NCBI RefSeq assembly: GCF_016862215.1
Contig: NZ_BOMN01000023.1
Coordinates: forward strand, 147,678-211,677
Direction of reading: 5' to 3'
DNA length: 64,000 nt
From: Winogradskya humida
GTDB taxonomy: Bacteria; Actinomycetota; Actinomycetes; Mycobacteriales; Micromonosporaceae
Position 1 is the first letter of the stretch. Each line of letters begins with the position of its first letter. Below are positions 1 through 8,224 of this stretch, piece by piece. The notes under the pieces are model-generated. The model was not told the origin of the DNA. It did not search any database and saw only the letters and a list, made by a program, of their open reading frames with translations. A program made the position numbers and the translations under genes.

Positions 1-386
1 CGTCCGGTGAACTCGAGGTCGTGGACGGCGCCGCCGGGTCGGACACCTTCGTGCACCCTTCGTACGGCGGCGGCTCCCCGGCCTACGGGGACGTCGACGG
101 GGACGGCCGGGTGGAGGCGGTCGTCTGGGGCAGCTGCACATCCGGCCCGGGTGACGACGCGTCCGGTCAGTTGCTGGTACTCAACGGCCGTACCGGCAAG
201 GTGGCCGGGATGGGCTGGGTGGGGCCGGTCGGCCAGGTCATCAACGACGTGACCATCAGTGGGGGCAGGGTCGTCGTCACCGTGACCCAGAAGTACTACG
301 ACGTGAAGCAGGAACGGACGTATCGCTGGAACGGGAGCCGGTTCGTGCAGAGCGCCGGGCCGACGGCGTTCCCGTCACCTTCCTGA
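1..386 (+). CDS. C-terminal end of an FG-GAP/VCBS-like protein (partial)
   Basis: The reading frame is open from the left edge and stops at 384-386, so only the last ~127 residues are visible. It contains a calcium-loop-like motif of integrin-type FG-GAP repeats (YGDVDGDGRVEAV), followed by a short beta-rich tail ending in a Pro/Ser-rich stretch. Such repeats build extracellular beta-propellers in secreted actinobacterial proteins; the signal peptide would lie outside the window. No catalytic domain is visible, so the function is not known. The next gene starts 63 bp downstream on the same strand. Confidence 0.6.
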   Translation, partial: SGELEVVDGAAGSDTFVHPSYGGGSPAYGDVDGDGRVEAVVWGSCTSGPGDDASGQLLVLNGRTGKVAGMGWVGPVGQVINDVTISGGRVVVTVTQKYYDVKQERTYRWNGSRFVQSAGPTAFPSPS

Positions 387-449
387 CTCTTGAGGCATCG
401 GATGTCATAGGGTGCTTGTGTCATGACATTTTGTGATCATGGAGGTCCG

Positions 450-1307
450 GTGCTTCGTCGCTGGCACGTCGCAGTCCTGGCTGTTCTCTGCGTCTTCGCG
501 CTCGCCTGCGAGGAAGGGGCCGGGGCCACCCCCAGGCCCACCTCGACGGGTACGGCGAAGCCCAAGCCCGGTTATCCGTCCTCGATGGCCGCGCTCGGCG
601 ACTCGATCACCGCCGGGTACGGCAGCTGCGCCGTCTACGTGGCGTGCAGCCGCAACTCCTGGTCGACCGGGGGAGCGGACGGGGTCGACAGTCACTACGG
701 GCGGATCCTCGCCAAGAACTCCAAGATGAAGGGGAAGGCGCGCGACTTCGCCGTCCCCGGCGCCGATGCGGCCGACCTCAAGGCGCAGGCCGCGTCCGCC
801 GTCGACGCCGGCTCGGAATACGTGACCATCCTGATCGGCGCCAACGATGCCTGCGCCGGCGACGTGTCCGGCATGACCTCGGTGAAGACGTTCCGCTCCC
901 AGGTGGACGACGGGCTCGACCGGCTCAAGAAGGGGCTGCCGAAGTCCCGCGTCCTCGTGGTCAGCATCCCGGACATCTACCGGCTCTGGGAGCTCGGCCA
1001 CAAGGACGCGAACGCCGTCCGGGTCTGGGGCCGGGGCATCTGCCCGTCGATGCTGGCCCGCCCGACGTCCACCGCCGACGCCGACGACGACCGCCGGCAC
1101 AAGGTCAAGGACCGGGTCGCCGCCTACAACACCCAGCTCGAGAAGGCCTGCGCCGCGTACGGCAAACGCTGCCGCTGGGACGGCGGCAGCGCCAACCGGG
1201 TCGACTTCTCCCTGAACCTGGTCAGCAAGTTCGACTACTTCCACCCCAACTTCGACGGGCAGAAGCGGCTCGCCGACGTCACCTGGCCCGGAAAGATCAA
1301 CTGGTGA
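450..1307 (+). CDS. SGNH/GDSL-type esterase-like lipoprotein
   Basis: A 285-residue protein if it starts at GTG 450, chosen because GGAGG lies at 441-445 and because the N-terminus is then a clean lipoprotein signal (two Arg, hydrophobic core, lipobox FALAC). An upstream ATG at 423 is in frame but has no ribosome binding site. After the lipid-attachment Cys comes a Thr/Pro-rich linker, then block I of SGNH hydrolases (ALGDSITAG, catalytic Ser), a block III motif (IGANDAC) and a C-terminal block V-like Asp/His (FHPNFDGQ). It probably hydrolyses an ester or acyl group outside the membrane; the substrate is unknown. Its last 11 bp overlap the end of the convergent SDR gene. Confidence 0.85.
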   Translation: MLRRWHVAVLAVLCVFALACEEGAGATPRPTSTGTAKPKPGYPSSMAALGDSITAGYGSCAVYVACSRNSWSTGGADGVDSHYGRILAKNSKMKGKARDFAVPGADAADLKAQAASAVDAGSEYVTILIGANDACAGDVSGMTSVKTFRSQVDDGLDRLKKGLPKSRVLVVSIPDIYRLWELGHKDANAVRVWGRGICPSMLARPTSTADADDDRRHKVKDRVAAYNTQLEKACAAYGKRCRWDGGSANRVDFSLNLVSKFDYFHPNFDGQKRLADVTWPGKINW

Positions 1308-2241
1308 CGTCTTTCGTGCTGAGCATCGGCAGGGCCAGCTCCCACAGCCGGTCCGCGATCTCCGGGTCCAGCGCGGAGGCGGCGACGCTGCCCGGCTGCT
1401 GGTCCTCGTCCGCTACGACCGGCGCTTCCTGGTTGTCCTCGAAGTAGCGCCCGGTCAGGCCCTCGATCAACGGCGACGCGGCGAGCAGCACCGAGGTCGA
1501 GGCGCCCTGCGCGGCGGTCTTGTAGTAGTCGGGCGTGACCAGCTCGCCGGCGTCGTCCATCGCCCCGAACGAGCGCATCGTGTCGGCGTCCAGGTGCCGC
1601 TGCAGGTTGGTGTGGACGAACCCGGGCGCGACCGCGTTGGCGGTGATGCCGTCGGCCGCCCAGCGCCGGGCCACGCCCACGGCGAGCAGCACCTCGGCCC
1701 GTTTCGCCTGCCCGTACGCGAGGAACGGATCGTACGCCCGGTGCTCGAACTGTGGATCGTCGAAGTCGAACCCGGCGAACTTGTGCGCCCCGGAGCTGAC
1801 CACCACGACCCGCCCGCCCGGCGTGAGTGCCGCGTGCAGGCCGTCGATCAGCGCGAAGTGCCCGAGATAGTTGGTGGCCAGCTGCAGCTCCCAGCCCTGG
1901 ACGCTGAGTGTGCGCTCCCGCACGGCCATGATCCCGGCGTTGGCGATCAGCGCGTCGAGATGCCCGTGCCAGCCCGCCACGAACGCGCGGACCGAGCGCA
2001 GATCGGCCAGGTCGAGCGTGGCGGCGCTCACGTTTGTGAACTCGGCTGTCAGCTCCGCCGCGCTGCCCGGGTTACGGGTCGCCACGACGATCTCGGCGCC
2101 CGCACCGGCCAGGGCCCGGACGGTCTGCTCGCCGATGCCCGATGCGCCACCGGTGACGATCATCCGGCGCCCGGTCAGGTCGATCCCGGCGAGAACCTCG
2201 GCGGCGGTGCTGCGGGCGGTAAAGGGAATTGCCGTTGTCAT
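1297..2241 (-). CDS. Short-chain dehydrogenase/reductase (SDR)
   Basis: A 314-residue classical SDR. The glycine-rich nucleotide-binding motif TGGASGIG sits near residue 31, NAGIM near residue 101, a Ser-containing strand (VVVVSSGAH), and the active-site YGQAK follows. The C-terminal extension (~80 residues beyond the core) is typical of the retinol-dehydrogenase/WW-oxidoreductase-like SDRs. It should catalyse NAD(P)-dependent oxidation or reduction of an alcohol/carbonyl; the substrate cannot be read from sequence. It starts at ATG 2241 with GAGGT immediately upstream and stands alone between a convergent lipoprotein gene and a kinase gene on the same strand. Confidence 0.85.
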   Translation of the reverse strand: MTTAIPFTARSTAAEVLAGIDLTGRRMIVTGGASGIGEQTVRALAGAGAEIVVATRNPGSAAELTAEFTNVSAATLDLADLRSVRAFVAGWHGHLDALIANAGIMAVRERTLSVQGWELQLATNYLGHFALIDGLHAALTPGGRVVVVSSGAHKFAGFDFDDPQFEHRAYDPFLAYGQAKRAEVLLAVGVARRWAADGITANAVAPGFVHTNLQRHLDADTMRSFGAMDDAGELVTPDYYKTAAQGASTSVLLAASPLIEGLTGRYFEDNQEAPVVADEDQQPGSVAASALDPEIADRLWELALPMLSTKDVTS

Positions 2242-2314
2242 ACCTCGACGTTAGAAGCGTGGGGCTGGACCATCTACGGTTCAGGGTCCGTACTTCTTCA
2301 GCGAGCGTCCAGGT

Positions 2315-4159
2315 CTACTGGGTGAAGGACGGGTAGTTCTCGGCACCGGCGTCCACCAGGTCCGCGTCCATCCTCGCGCCCCACCGCGGATCGGCGGCCA
2401 GCGACTTCGCCTCGGCGAGGGTCAGCGGGGCCGGCGCCTTCTCGCCCGACGCCAGGCAGGTCGCATTGCCCACCTGCACCAGCGTGTCATCCGCCCAGGC
2501 CGCCCCGACCAGCATGTCCTGCACGCAGTTGCCCTTCAGCCGCTCCACCGTCACGGTGGGCCTGCCGTCCCGGACCGGCTTCGTACCCGCATCCTTCGCC
2601 GCGATGGACAGCGACATCATGCCCGGCCCGTCCCCGCCGTCCAGATAGAACTGCACGAACATCCGGCCCTTGCTGCCATCCGTACGCAGATGGGTCATCT
2701 CCCGGTCCGGCAACAGCCGCGACACCAGCTCGAACATCGCCGCCGGCGTGGTCGTCTTGAGCTTCGCGGCGGCCGGAGCGGCGGACGTGGTCCCGCCGTA
2801 CTCGTCGTAGTAGGAATCGGTGGCGGAGTCCTCCCCGGCGGAGAAGTCCACATCGTTCACCTGCGAGTCGACCTCGTCCAGCACGATCGCGGTGAGGGCG
2901 GTGCCGAGCAGGCCGGTCGCCACCATCAGCGCCACGAACGCGCGCGAGCGGTGACGCTGGGGGCGGGCGGGTGGTGCGGGATAACCGCTCGGGCGGGGCT
3001 GCCCGTGCGGCGGTGTCGCCAACGCCTGCGGCCCTGGCCATCCCCGCTGCTGTGGCACGCCCTGCTGTGGCGCGGCGTTATGTGGCGCGGGCCTGCCGCC
3101 CTGCTGGGGTAAGCCCTGCTGCGGTGCGGGCCTGCTGGCTGGTTGCGGCGGTGGGAGCTGGTGGCCCGTCCGCTGGTGCGGTGCCGGATAAGCCGCGTAA
3201 TTCGGATATGTCGGATGAGGCGGTGGCGTGTTGAGCGGCCGGTGCTGCGGCCAGGAGTCAGTCGCTGCAGCCGGCGAGGCCGGGGGCGCACCGAGTGACT
3301 GCGCACCGGGTAAGGGTGCGTGGGAGGGCGGTGAGGGGGTGGGGGTGGAGCCGAGGAGGGCGTCCAATAGTTCCCGGGCGGTGGGGCGGTCCTCGGGGCG
3401 TTTGGAGAGGGACCAGGCGACCAGTCCCCGCAATGGTTCCCGCAAGCCGGTCAGGTCCGGCTCCTGGGTGAGGATGCGCATCGCGGTGGCCGGTGCGGAT
3501 TCGCCGGAGAACGGGGTGCGGCCGGTGGCGGCGAACGCGACGACGACGCCCCACGCGAAGATGTCCGAGGCGGTGCCGACCGCTCGGCCGTTGTCGGAGT
3601 CGAAGCGCTCGGGGGCCATGTAGGCGACCGTGCCGACCATCTGGTCCGTGCGGGTGTGCTGGCTGGTGACCTCGAGCGGGCGGGCGATGCCGAAGTCGAT
3701 GACCTTGACGCCGCCCATGGCGAACAGGACGTTGCCCGGTTTGAGGTCGCGGTGGATGACGCCGGCGCCGTGGATGGCGATGAGGGCGGCGGTGATGCCG
3801 ATCGCCATGCTCTGGGTCGCGTCCTGGCTCAGGGGGCCGTCCTTGCGGAGGACCTCCGCGAGGCTGGGGCCGTCGACGTACTCGACGACGAGGTAGGGCG
3901 GGTCGTGGTCGGGGTCGGCGTCGAGGACGGCCGCGGTGGAGAACGCGGGCACCTGGCGGACCCGGTTGACCTCGCTGCGGAAACGGCCGCGCAGCTCGTC
4001 GTCCCAGGCGAGATCCGCCCGGATGACCTTGATGGCGACGGGACGCCCGTCGCGGGCCCGGCCCAGGTAGACCGTCCCCATGCCGCCCGCCCCCAGCCGG
4101 CCCACCAGTTCGTATTCACCGAGCCGGGTCAGATCACCCGTCCGCAATGGCATGGTCAT
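2315..4159 (-). CDS. PknB-type transmembrane Ser/Thr protein kinase
   Basis: A 614-residue receptor-like kinase. The N-terminal kinase domain (residues ~14-270) has all key motifs: glycine loop LGAGGMG, catalytic Lys44 in VAIK, HRDLKPGN around Asp138, DFG at ~155-157 and APE at ~182-184, so it should be active. A Pro/Gln/Ala-rich linker of about 130 residues follows, then one membrane helix (~405-425) and a ~190-residue extracellular C-terminal domain that has no PASTA repeats and that I do not recognise. It would sense an outside signal and phosphorylate cytoplasmic proteins. The gene is monocistronic; its target cannot be inferred. Confidence 0.93.
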   Translation of the reverse strand: MTMPLRTGDLTRLGEYELVGRLGAGGMGTVYLGRARDGRPVAIKVIRADLAWDDELRGRFRSEVNRVRQVPAFSTAAVLDADPDHDPPYLVVEYVDGPSLAEVLRKDGPLSQDATQSMAIGITAALIAIHGAGVIHRDLKPGNVLFAMGGVKVIDFGIARPLEVTSQHTRTDQMVGTVAYMAPERFDSDNGRAVGTASDIFAWGVVVAFAATGRTPFSGESAPATAMRILTQEPDLTGLREPLRGLVAWSLSKRPEDRPTARELLDALLGSTPTPSPPSHAPLPGAQSLGAPPASPAAATDSWPQHRPLNTPPPHPTYPNYAAYPAPHQRTGHQLPPPQPASRPAPQQGLPQQGGRPAPHNAAPQQGVPQQRGWPGPQALATPPHGQPRPSGYPAPPARPQRHRSRAFVALMVATGLLGTALTAIVLDEVDSQVNDVDFSAGEDSATDSYYDEYGGTTSAAPAAAKLKTTTPAAMFELVSRLLPDREMTHLRTDGSKGRMFVQFYLDGGDGPGMMSLSIAAKDAGTKPVRDGRPTVTVERLKGNCVQDMLVGAAWADDTLVQVGNATCLASGEKAPAPLTLAEAKSLAADPRWGARMDADLVDAGAENYPSFTQ

Positions 4160-4276
4160 CGTGGGCCCCCTCCACTGGACGGCACGCCGGGAGGCACTGT
4201 ACTCCCATCGATCTCCACCGGCGATGGCAAGCGGTTACCGCCCGGTACCGGAGCCGACGATGGCAGGCGTTGCGGC

Positions 4277-5872
4277 TCAGTACCGGAAGCGGCTCACCAA
4301 CGTCTGCAGGCCGGAGGCTGCCGTGGCGAGGTCGGCGGTGGCGCCGCGGGCGCGTTCCATGCCTGCGCTGGTGGCGGCTGAGGCCTCGGCGACGCCGGAG
4401 ATGGTGCCGGCGATCTGGTCCGTGCCGGTGGCGGCGTAGGCCACGTTGCGGCTGATCTCGCCGGTGGTCGCGGTCTGTTCCTCGACGGCGGCGGCGATGG
4501 TGGTCTGGAAGTCGTTGATCTTCGCGATGACGGCGGTGATCTCGCCGATGGAGCCGGCGGCGGCGCGGGCGTCGGCCTGGATGGCGTCGACGCGGGCGGC
4601 GATGTCCTCGGTGGCCTTGGCGGTTTCCTGGGCCAGGTCCTTGACCTCGCTGGCGACCACGGCGAAGCCCTTGCCCGCGTCGCCGGCGCGGGCGGCCTCG
4701 ATGGTGGCGTTCAGGGCGAGCAGGTTGGTCTGTGCGGCGATCGACGTGATCAGTTTGAGCACGTTGCCGATCTCGGTGCTGGACGTGTCGAGCTGGCCGA
4801 CCGTGCCGGAGGCGACGTGCGCGGCGTCGACGGCGGCGGAGGCGACCTCGGCGGCCTGGGCGGCGGACTGGGCGATCTCGCGGATCGAGGCGGACATCTC
4901 CTCGGCGCCGGCGACCACGCTGTGGACGTTGGCGGAGATCTCGCCGGCGGCGTCCGCGACGGTCTGCGAGCGGGCGGAGGTGCTCTCCGCGGTCGCGGCG
5001 ATGGTCGTGCTGGTGTCGGCGAGTTCCTGCGCCGAGCCGGCCACGGTCGCGGCGGTGCTGGCCACGGCGGCGACGGTTTCGCGTACGCCCTCGGTGGCCC
5101 TGTCCAGTGCCGCGGCCATCCGGCCGATCTCGTCGCGGCTGTCCACGCCGGCCGTGCGGGTGAGGTCGCCGTCGGCCAGGCCTTCCAGGACGGTGCTGAC
5201 GCGGCGCAGCGACGTGGTGATCCGGCGGACCGTGTAGAGGCCGACGAGCAGACCGGCCAGCACGCCGAGACCCAGGACCAGGATCAGCCGGGTACGCGTC
5301 GCAGCGTACTCATTCTCGGCCTGCGCGACGGTCGCGGAGGCGTCGGCGACCTCGGCGTCGGAGGCCTTGTCCAGCGCGGCCATCGCCTGCGTCATGATCG
5401 GGTTGGCCTGCGCGGTGGCGATCTTCTCGAACTCGGTGTAGTCCCCGGCGCGCGCGGCGGTGAGCTGCGTACCGTCGCGAACAGACTTGTATTGTTTCCA
5501 CAGCGTCGTGAAGGTGTCGACCGCCGCGGGGTCGGCGGCCTGGGGCCGGTACGTCGCGATCGCGCTGTCGACGGCCTCGTCGGCGGTCTTGAGCTTGGCC
5601 TCGGCGCTGGTCTTGTCGTCGGAGAGCGCGACCTCGCGGATGTCGATGCGGGCGGTGAGCGCGTCGGCGCGCAGCCCGGCCAGCAGCAGTGAGGGCCGCA
5701 TGTTGCCGCTCTCGAGGCCGGCGCCGCGGTGGTAGACCGAGGAGAGCCCGGCGACGGCGAGGACACCCCCGGTCACGGCGGCGACACCGACCACGCCCAC
5801 AGCGGTGAACACCTTGGCAGCGACCGGTCGGTCGTCGAACCACCGGGTTACCGCATTGCCGCTGCCTGCCAT
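4277..5872 (-). CDS. Methyl-accepting chemotaxis protein
   Basis: A 531-residue chemoreceptor. One membrane helix lies near residues 17-40 and a second at ~197-218, bracketing a small helical ligand domain (~155 residues, four-helix-bundle type). A HAMP linker follows, then the long Ala-rich coiled-coil signalling domain with the conserved hairpin tip ([19 protein letters not shown]). The hairpin is the part that contacts CheA/CheW. No che genes are in the window, so this is an orphan receptor; it implies motility or another chemosensory array elsewhere in the genome. The ATG at 5872 gives a normal short cytoplasmic N-terminus. Confidence 0.93.
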   Translation of the reverse strand: MAGSGNAVTRWFDDRPVAAKVFTAVGVVGVAAVTGGVLAVAGLSSVYHRGAGLESGNMRPSLLLAGLRADALTARIDIREVALSDDKTSAEAKLKTADEAVDSAIATYRPQAADPAAVDTFTTLWKQYKSVRDGTQLTAARAGDYTEFEKIATAQANPIMTQAMAALDKASDAEVADASATVAQAENEYAATRTRLILVLGLGVLAGLLVGLYTVRRITTSLRRVSTVLEGLADGDLTRTAGVDSRDEIGRMAAALDRATEGVRETVAAVASTAATVAGSAQELADTSTTIAATAESTSARSQTVADAAGEISANVHSVVAGAEEMSASIREIAQSAAQAAEVASAAVDAAHVASGTVGQLDTSSTEIGNVLKLITSIAAQTNLLALNATIEAARAGDAGKGFAVVASEVKDLAQETAKATEDIAARVDAIQADARAAAGSIGEITAVIAKINDFQTTIAAAVEEQTATTGEISRNVAYAATGTDQIAGTISGVAEASAATSAGMERARGATADLATAASGLQTLVSRFRY

Positions 5873-5984
5873 GGTTTTGCCCCTCAGTCACCGGGCCCGG
5901 AATCCGCAACCGCGCCGCTACCGACTGGACTGTCGGCAGGGTGCTTGACGAATCAAGGGAACCGGGCTGAGACCCCGGCTACTC

Positions 5985-6599
5985 TCAGTAAAGATTCTCG
6001 GGGGCGCGGCGCAGGGCGGCGTCGATCAGCCGGGCGGGCACGGGAATGCCGCTCTGGCTGCGGGCAAGCTTCCCGGCGCTCGGCACGTCCTCACGCTTCG
6101 GCCAGCTATTGGTCACCCACAGTGACGATCGGGAGAAGGCGCGGCTGCAGTGCAGGAACAGCTCCTCGACGCGGACCTCCACCGCCAGCTCCGGAACCGC
6201 ACCCTGCACGGCCATGCGCGACAGGTAGGGCGCGTCGGTGACGAGCCGCGCACTGCCGTTGACCCGCACCGTGTCACCGGAGCCCGGCACGAGGAACAGC
6301 AGTCCCGCATGGGGCACCTGGAGGATGTTGCGGAAGCTGTCGAGGCGCCGGTTGCCCTTGCGGTCGGCGAACGCCAGGGTGTGCCGGTCGAGCACGAGGA
6401 CGCTGCCGGCCGGGTCGCCCCGCGGCGAGACGTCGCACGTGCCGTCCAGCGCCGCCGTCGCGAGCAGGAAGAACGGGCTCAGCTCGATGAACCGCCGGGA
6501 CTGCTCGTCGATGTGGTCGATGCCCTTCTCGGCGATCATCTTCAGCGGCGTCTTCACGATCTCTCGCAGCTCCGCCTCGGTGCTCAGCACTCTGGTCAC
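5985..6599 (-). CDS. Pyridoxamine 5'-phosphate oxidase-family FMN protein (MSMEG_1061-like)
   Basis: A 204-residue protein when started at GTG 6599, preceded by an AGGAGGAG box; a longer in-frame version to 6656 lacks such a site. The fold is indicated by the sequence around SPFFLLATAA, SPRGDPAG, and the FADRKGNRRLDSFRN block typical of the MSMEG_1061 subgroup of FMN-binding split-barrel proteins. These proteins bind FMN or F420-type cofactors and reduce small molecules; the exact substrate is unknown. It lies 62 bp downstream of the siderophore-interacting protein gene and is probably co-transcribed with it and the TetR gene, suggesting a joint redox/iron role. Confidence 0.82.
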   Translation of the reverse strand: MTRVLSTEAELREIVKTPLKMIAEKGIDHIDEQSRRFIELSPFFLLATAALDGTCDVSPRGDPAGSVLVLDRHTLAFADRKGNRRLDSFRNILQVPHAGLLFLVPGSGDTVRVNGSARLVTDAPYLSRMAVQGAVPELAVEVRVEELFLHCSRAFSRSSLWVTNSWPKREDVPSAGKLARSQSGIPVPARLIDAALRRAPENLY

Positions 6600-6661
6600 G
6601 ATGCTCTCCTCCTGGCTGCCGGCTTCTTTCAAACGCCCTGACGTGCCCAGAAACAAAGGGG

Positions 6662-7465
6662 TCAGCCGGGGCTCGAGCGGCCGTGCCGCCAGTAGCCCAT
6701 GAACGCGATGTCTGACTTGGGAATGCCGCGGTCGGCGACGAGGTGGCGGCGCACGCCGGTGGCGAGCTTCGCCTCGCCCGCGGCCCAGGTGTAGAACGCG
6801 CCCTGCGGCAGCTCGGCCTTCCGGACCCCGTCGAGGGCGAGCTCACCGGGGACCGTCGCGGCTCCGTTCCTGGCAAACCAATGGAGGTGTACGCCCGGAG
6901 CGCACTCGACCTCCCTGATGTCCCCGGAGTCGGGCACCTCCAGGAAAACCTCGGCTTCGAGACTCTCCGGCGCGCCCTCGAGGATCGAAAGGATCGCGGG
7001 CAGCGCACTCTCATCGCCCACGAGCACCTGCCGGCCCCCGGGCCCCGGCGGCAGATACGTGTAGCCCTCGTCGAAGAATCCGGCCGGATCACCGGGCTTC
7101 GCGCGGCTCGCCCACGCCGAGGCTGGCCCCGCGTCGCCGTGCAGCGCGAACTCGATGTCCACCTCCTGCTCGGCGGCCCGGTAATCACGGATCGTGTACG
7201 TGCGCACCCATGGCCGGCGCGACTTCGGCATGATCAGCAGCTCGGCGATCCAGCCGTCGTTCTGCAGGGTGGGCATTCGCAGCTCGTCCTGGCCCTCGCG
7301 GGGGAAGAACAGCCGCCCGGCCTGGTCGCGCCCGGTGTGCTCGAAACCGTCGAGCGCCGGCCCGCCGAGCGTGATCCGGGCGAAGCTGGGGCTGATCCGC
7401 ACGTTGTCGCGGACCTCGAGGGCGAGCATCCGGCGCTGCTGTGGCCGCCTGACCTTGGGGATCAC
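6662..7465 (-). CDS. Siderophore-interacting FAD-binding protein
   Basis: A 267-residue flavoprotein of the SIP/ViuB family. It begins at GTG 7465, which overlaps the TetR stop by four bases (GTGA), so translation is coupled. The ferredoxin-reductase-like barrel has the flavin motif RTYTIRDY; the second domain holds the NAD(P)-binding region (LVGDESALPAI) and the C-terminal GYWRHG signature of SIP proteins. Members reduce ferric siderophores in the cytoplasm and release iron. Context (TetR upstream, FMN protein downstream) suggests regulated ferric-chelate reduction, though no siderophore biosynthesis or transport gene is nearby. Confidence 0.9.
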   Translation of the reverse strand: MIPKVRRPQQRRMLALEVRDNVRISPSFARITLGGPALDGFEHTGRDQAGRLFFPREGQDELRMPTLQNDGWIAELLIMPKSRRPWVRTYTIRDYRAAEQEVDIEFALHGDAGPASAWASRAKPGDPAGFFDEGYTYLPPGPGGRQVLVGDESALPAILSILEGAPESLEAEVFLEVPDSGDIREVECAPGVHLHWFARNGAATVPGELALDGVRKAELPQGAFYTWAAGEAKLATGVRRHLVADRGIPKSDIAFMGYWRHGRSSPG

Positions 7466-8070
7466 GGCCGGGCCTCCCCGAGCCGGGCGCGCATGCCGTC
7501 GAGCAGGAGCTCCATCCCGTACGCAAAGCGCTCCTCGGGTCTGGCTCTGATCGTCGTCTCGAAGGCCTCTTTCAGCGCCGAGTCGGGCAGTCCGGCCCCG
7601 CGCTCGGCCCAGTCGCCCTCGGTGAGCTGGGCCTGCTCCTCGATGCAGTGGCCGAGCACGTAATAGCCCGCCGCGAAGATCGCCCAACCGGCCCGCTCGA
7701 CCGGGAACCCGGCGTCGATCAGGATCCGCATGATCATCTCGCCGCCGCGCACGGTGTTGGGCTCGGTGACATACGTCCCGGCCACCACCCGGGCGCCATC
7801 GCGATGCGAGAGCAACGCCTGCCGGTAACGGTGGCCGAACTCCGTCAGCTGCGCGTCCCACGACCCGGGGGCCGGCTCGGCGGCAAGCGGCGCCACGATC
7901 TCGTCAGCCATCGCCCCGAGCAGCGCCGACTTGTTCTTGAAGTGCCAGTAGAGCCCGCCCGCCTGCACGCCGAGCTGGGCGGCCAGCTTGCGCATCGTCA
8001 GCGCATCGAGGCCCTCGGCATCGAGCAGGATCAGTGCCCCAGCTACGACATCCGCACGTCTGAGTTGCAT
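7462..8070 (-). CDS. TetR/AcrR-family repressor
   Basis: A 202-residue regulator. ATG 8070 is chosen because the protein then begins directly before the helix-turn-helix (ADVVAGAL...LTMRKLAAQLGV...LYWHFKNK) as usual; a TTG at 8106 would place the start inside a probable operator. The C-terminal domain resembles the classical TetR ligand-binding domain. Two tandem perfect inverted repeats (8092-8106 and 8108-8122) lie 22-52 bp upstream of the start, so autoregulation of this gene and of the coupled SIP and FMN-protein genes is likely. No obvious Shine-Dalgarno site precedes the ATG, so a leaderless or near-leaderless transcript is possible. Confidence 0.9.
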   Translation of the reverse strand: MQLRRADVVAGALILLDAEGLDALTMRKLAAQLGVQAGGLYWHFKNKSALLGAMADEIVAPLAAEPAPGSWDAQLTEFGHRYRQALLSHRDGARVVAGTYVTEPNTVRGGEMIMRILIDAGFPVERAGWAIFAAGYYVLGHCIEEQAQLTEGDWAERGAGLPDSALKEAFETTIRARPEERFAYGMELLLDGMRARLGEARP

Positions 8071-8091
8071 GTGGGAAGTTTCGCACCAGAA

Positions 8092-8122
8092 TTGAACTAC
8101 GTTCAAGTTGAACGGCGTTCAA
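8092..8122. promoter_or_regulatory. Tandem TetR operators (two 15-bp inverted repeats)
   Basis: Two copies of TTGAAC-N3-GTTCAA occur at 8092-8106 and 8108-8122, with centres 16 bp apart. Both are perfect palindromes with 6-bp arms. They lie just upstream of the TetR gene start at 8070, the usual place for a TetR-family operator; binding of two dimers on nearly opposite faces or overlapping a promoter would block the TetR-SIP-FMN protein operon. The pairing to this TetR is inference. Confidence 0.8.
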
Positions 8123-8173
8123 GTGGCGCGTGTCACGCCGTTCAGTTGTGCACCATTACCCCTGACATAGAGC

Positions 8174-8203
8174 GGCGGCCGGAGCGTTTCCGCTCCGGCC
8201 GCC
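8174..8203 (-). terminator. Hairpin terminator after the PBP gene
   Basis: A perfect 13-bp stem (8174-8186 paired with 8191-8203) with a TTTC loop lies 22 bp past the stop of the penicillin-binding protein gene. There is no T-run, as is common for actinobacterial terminators; it would also isolate the PBP operon from the operator region at 8092-8122. Confidence 0.7.
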
Positions 8204-8224
8204 TGGGGTGTCAATGCAGTGGTG

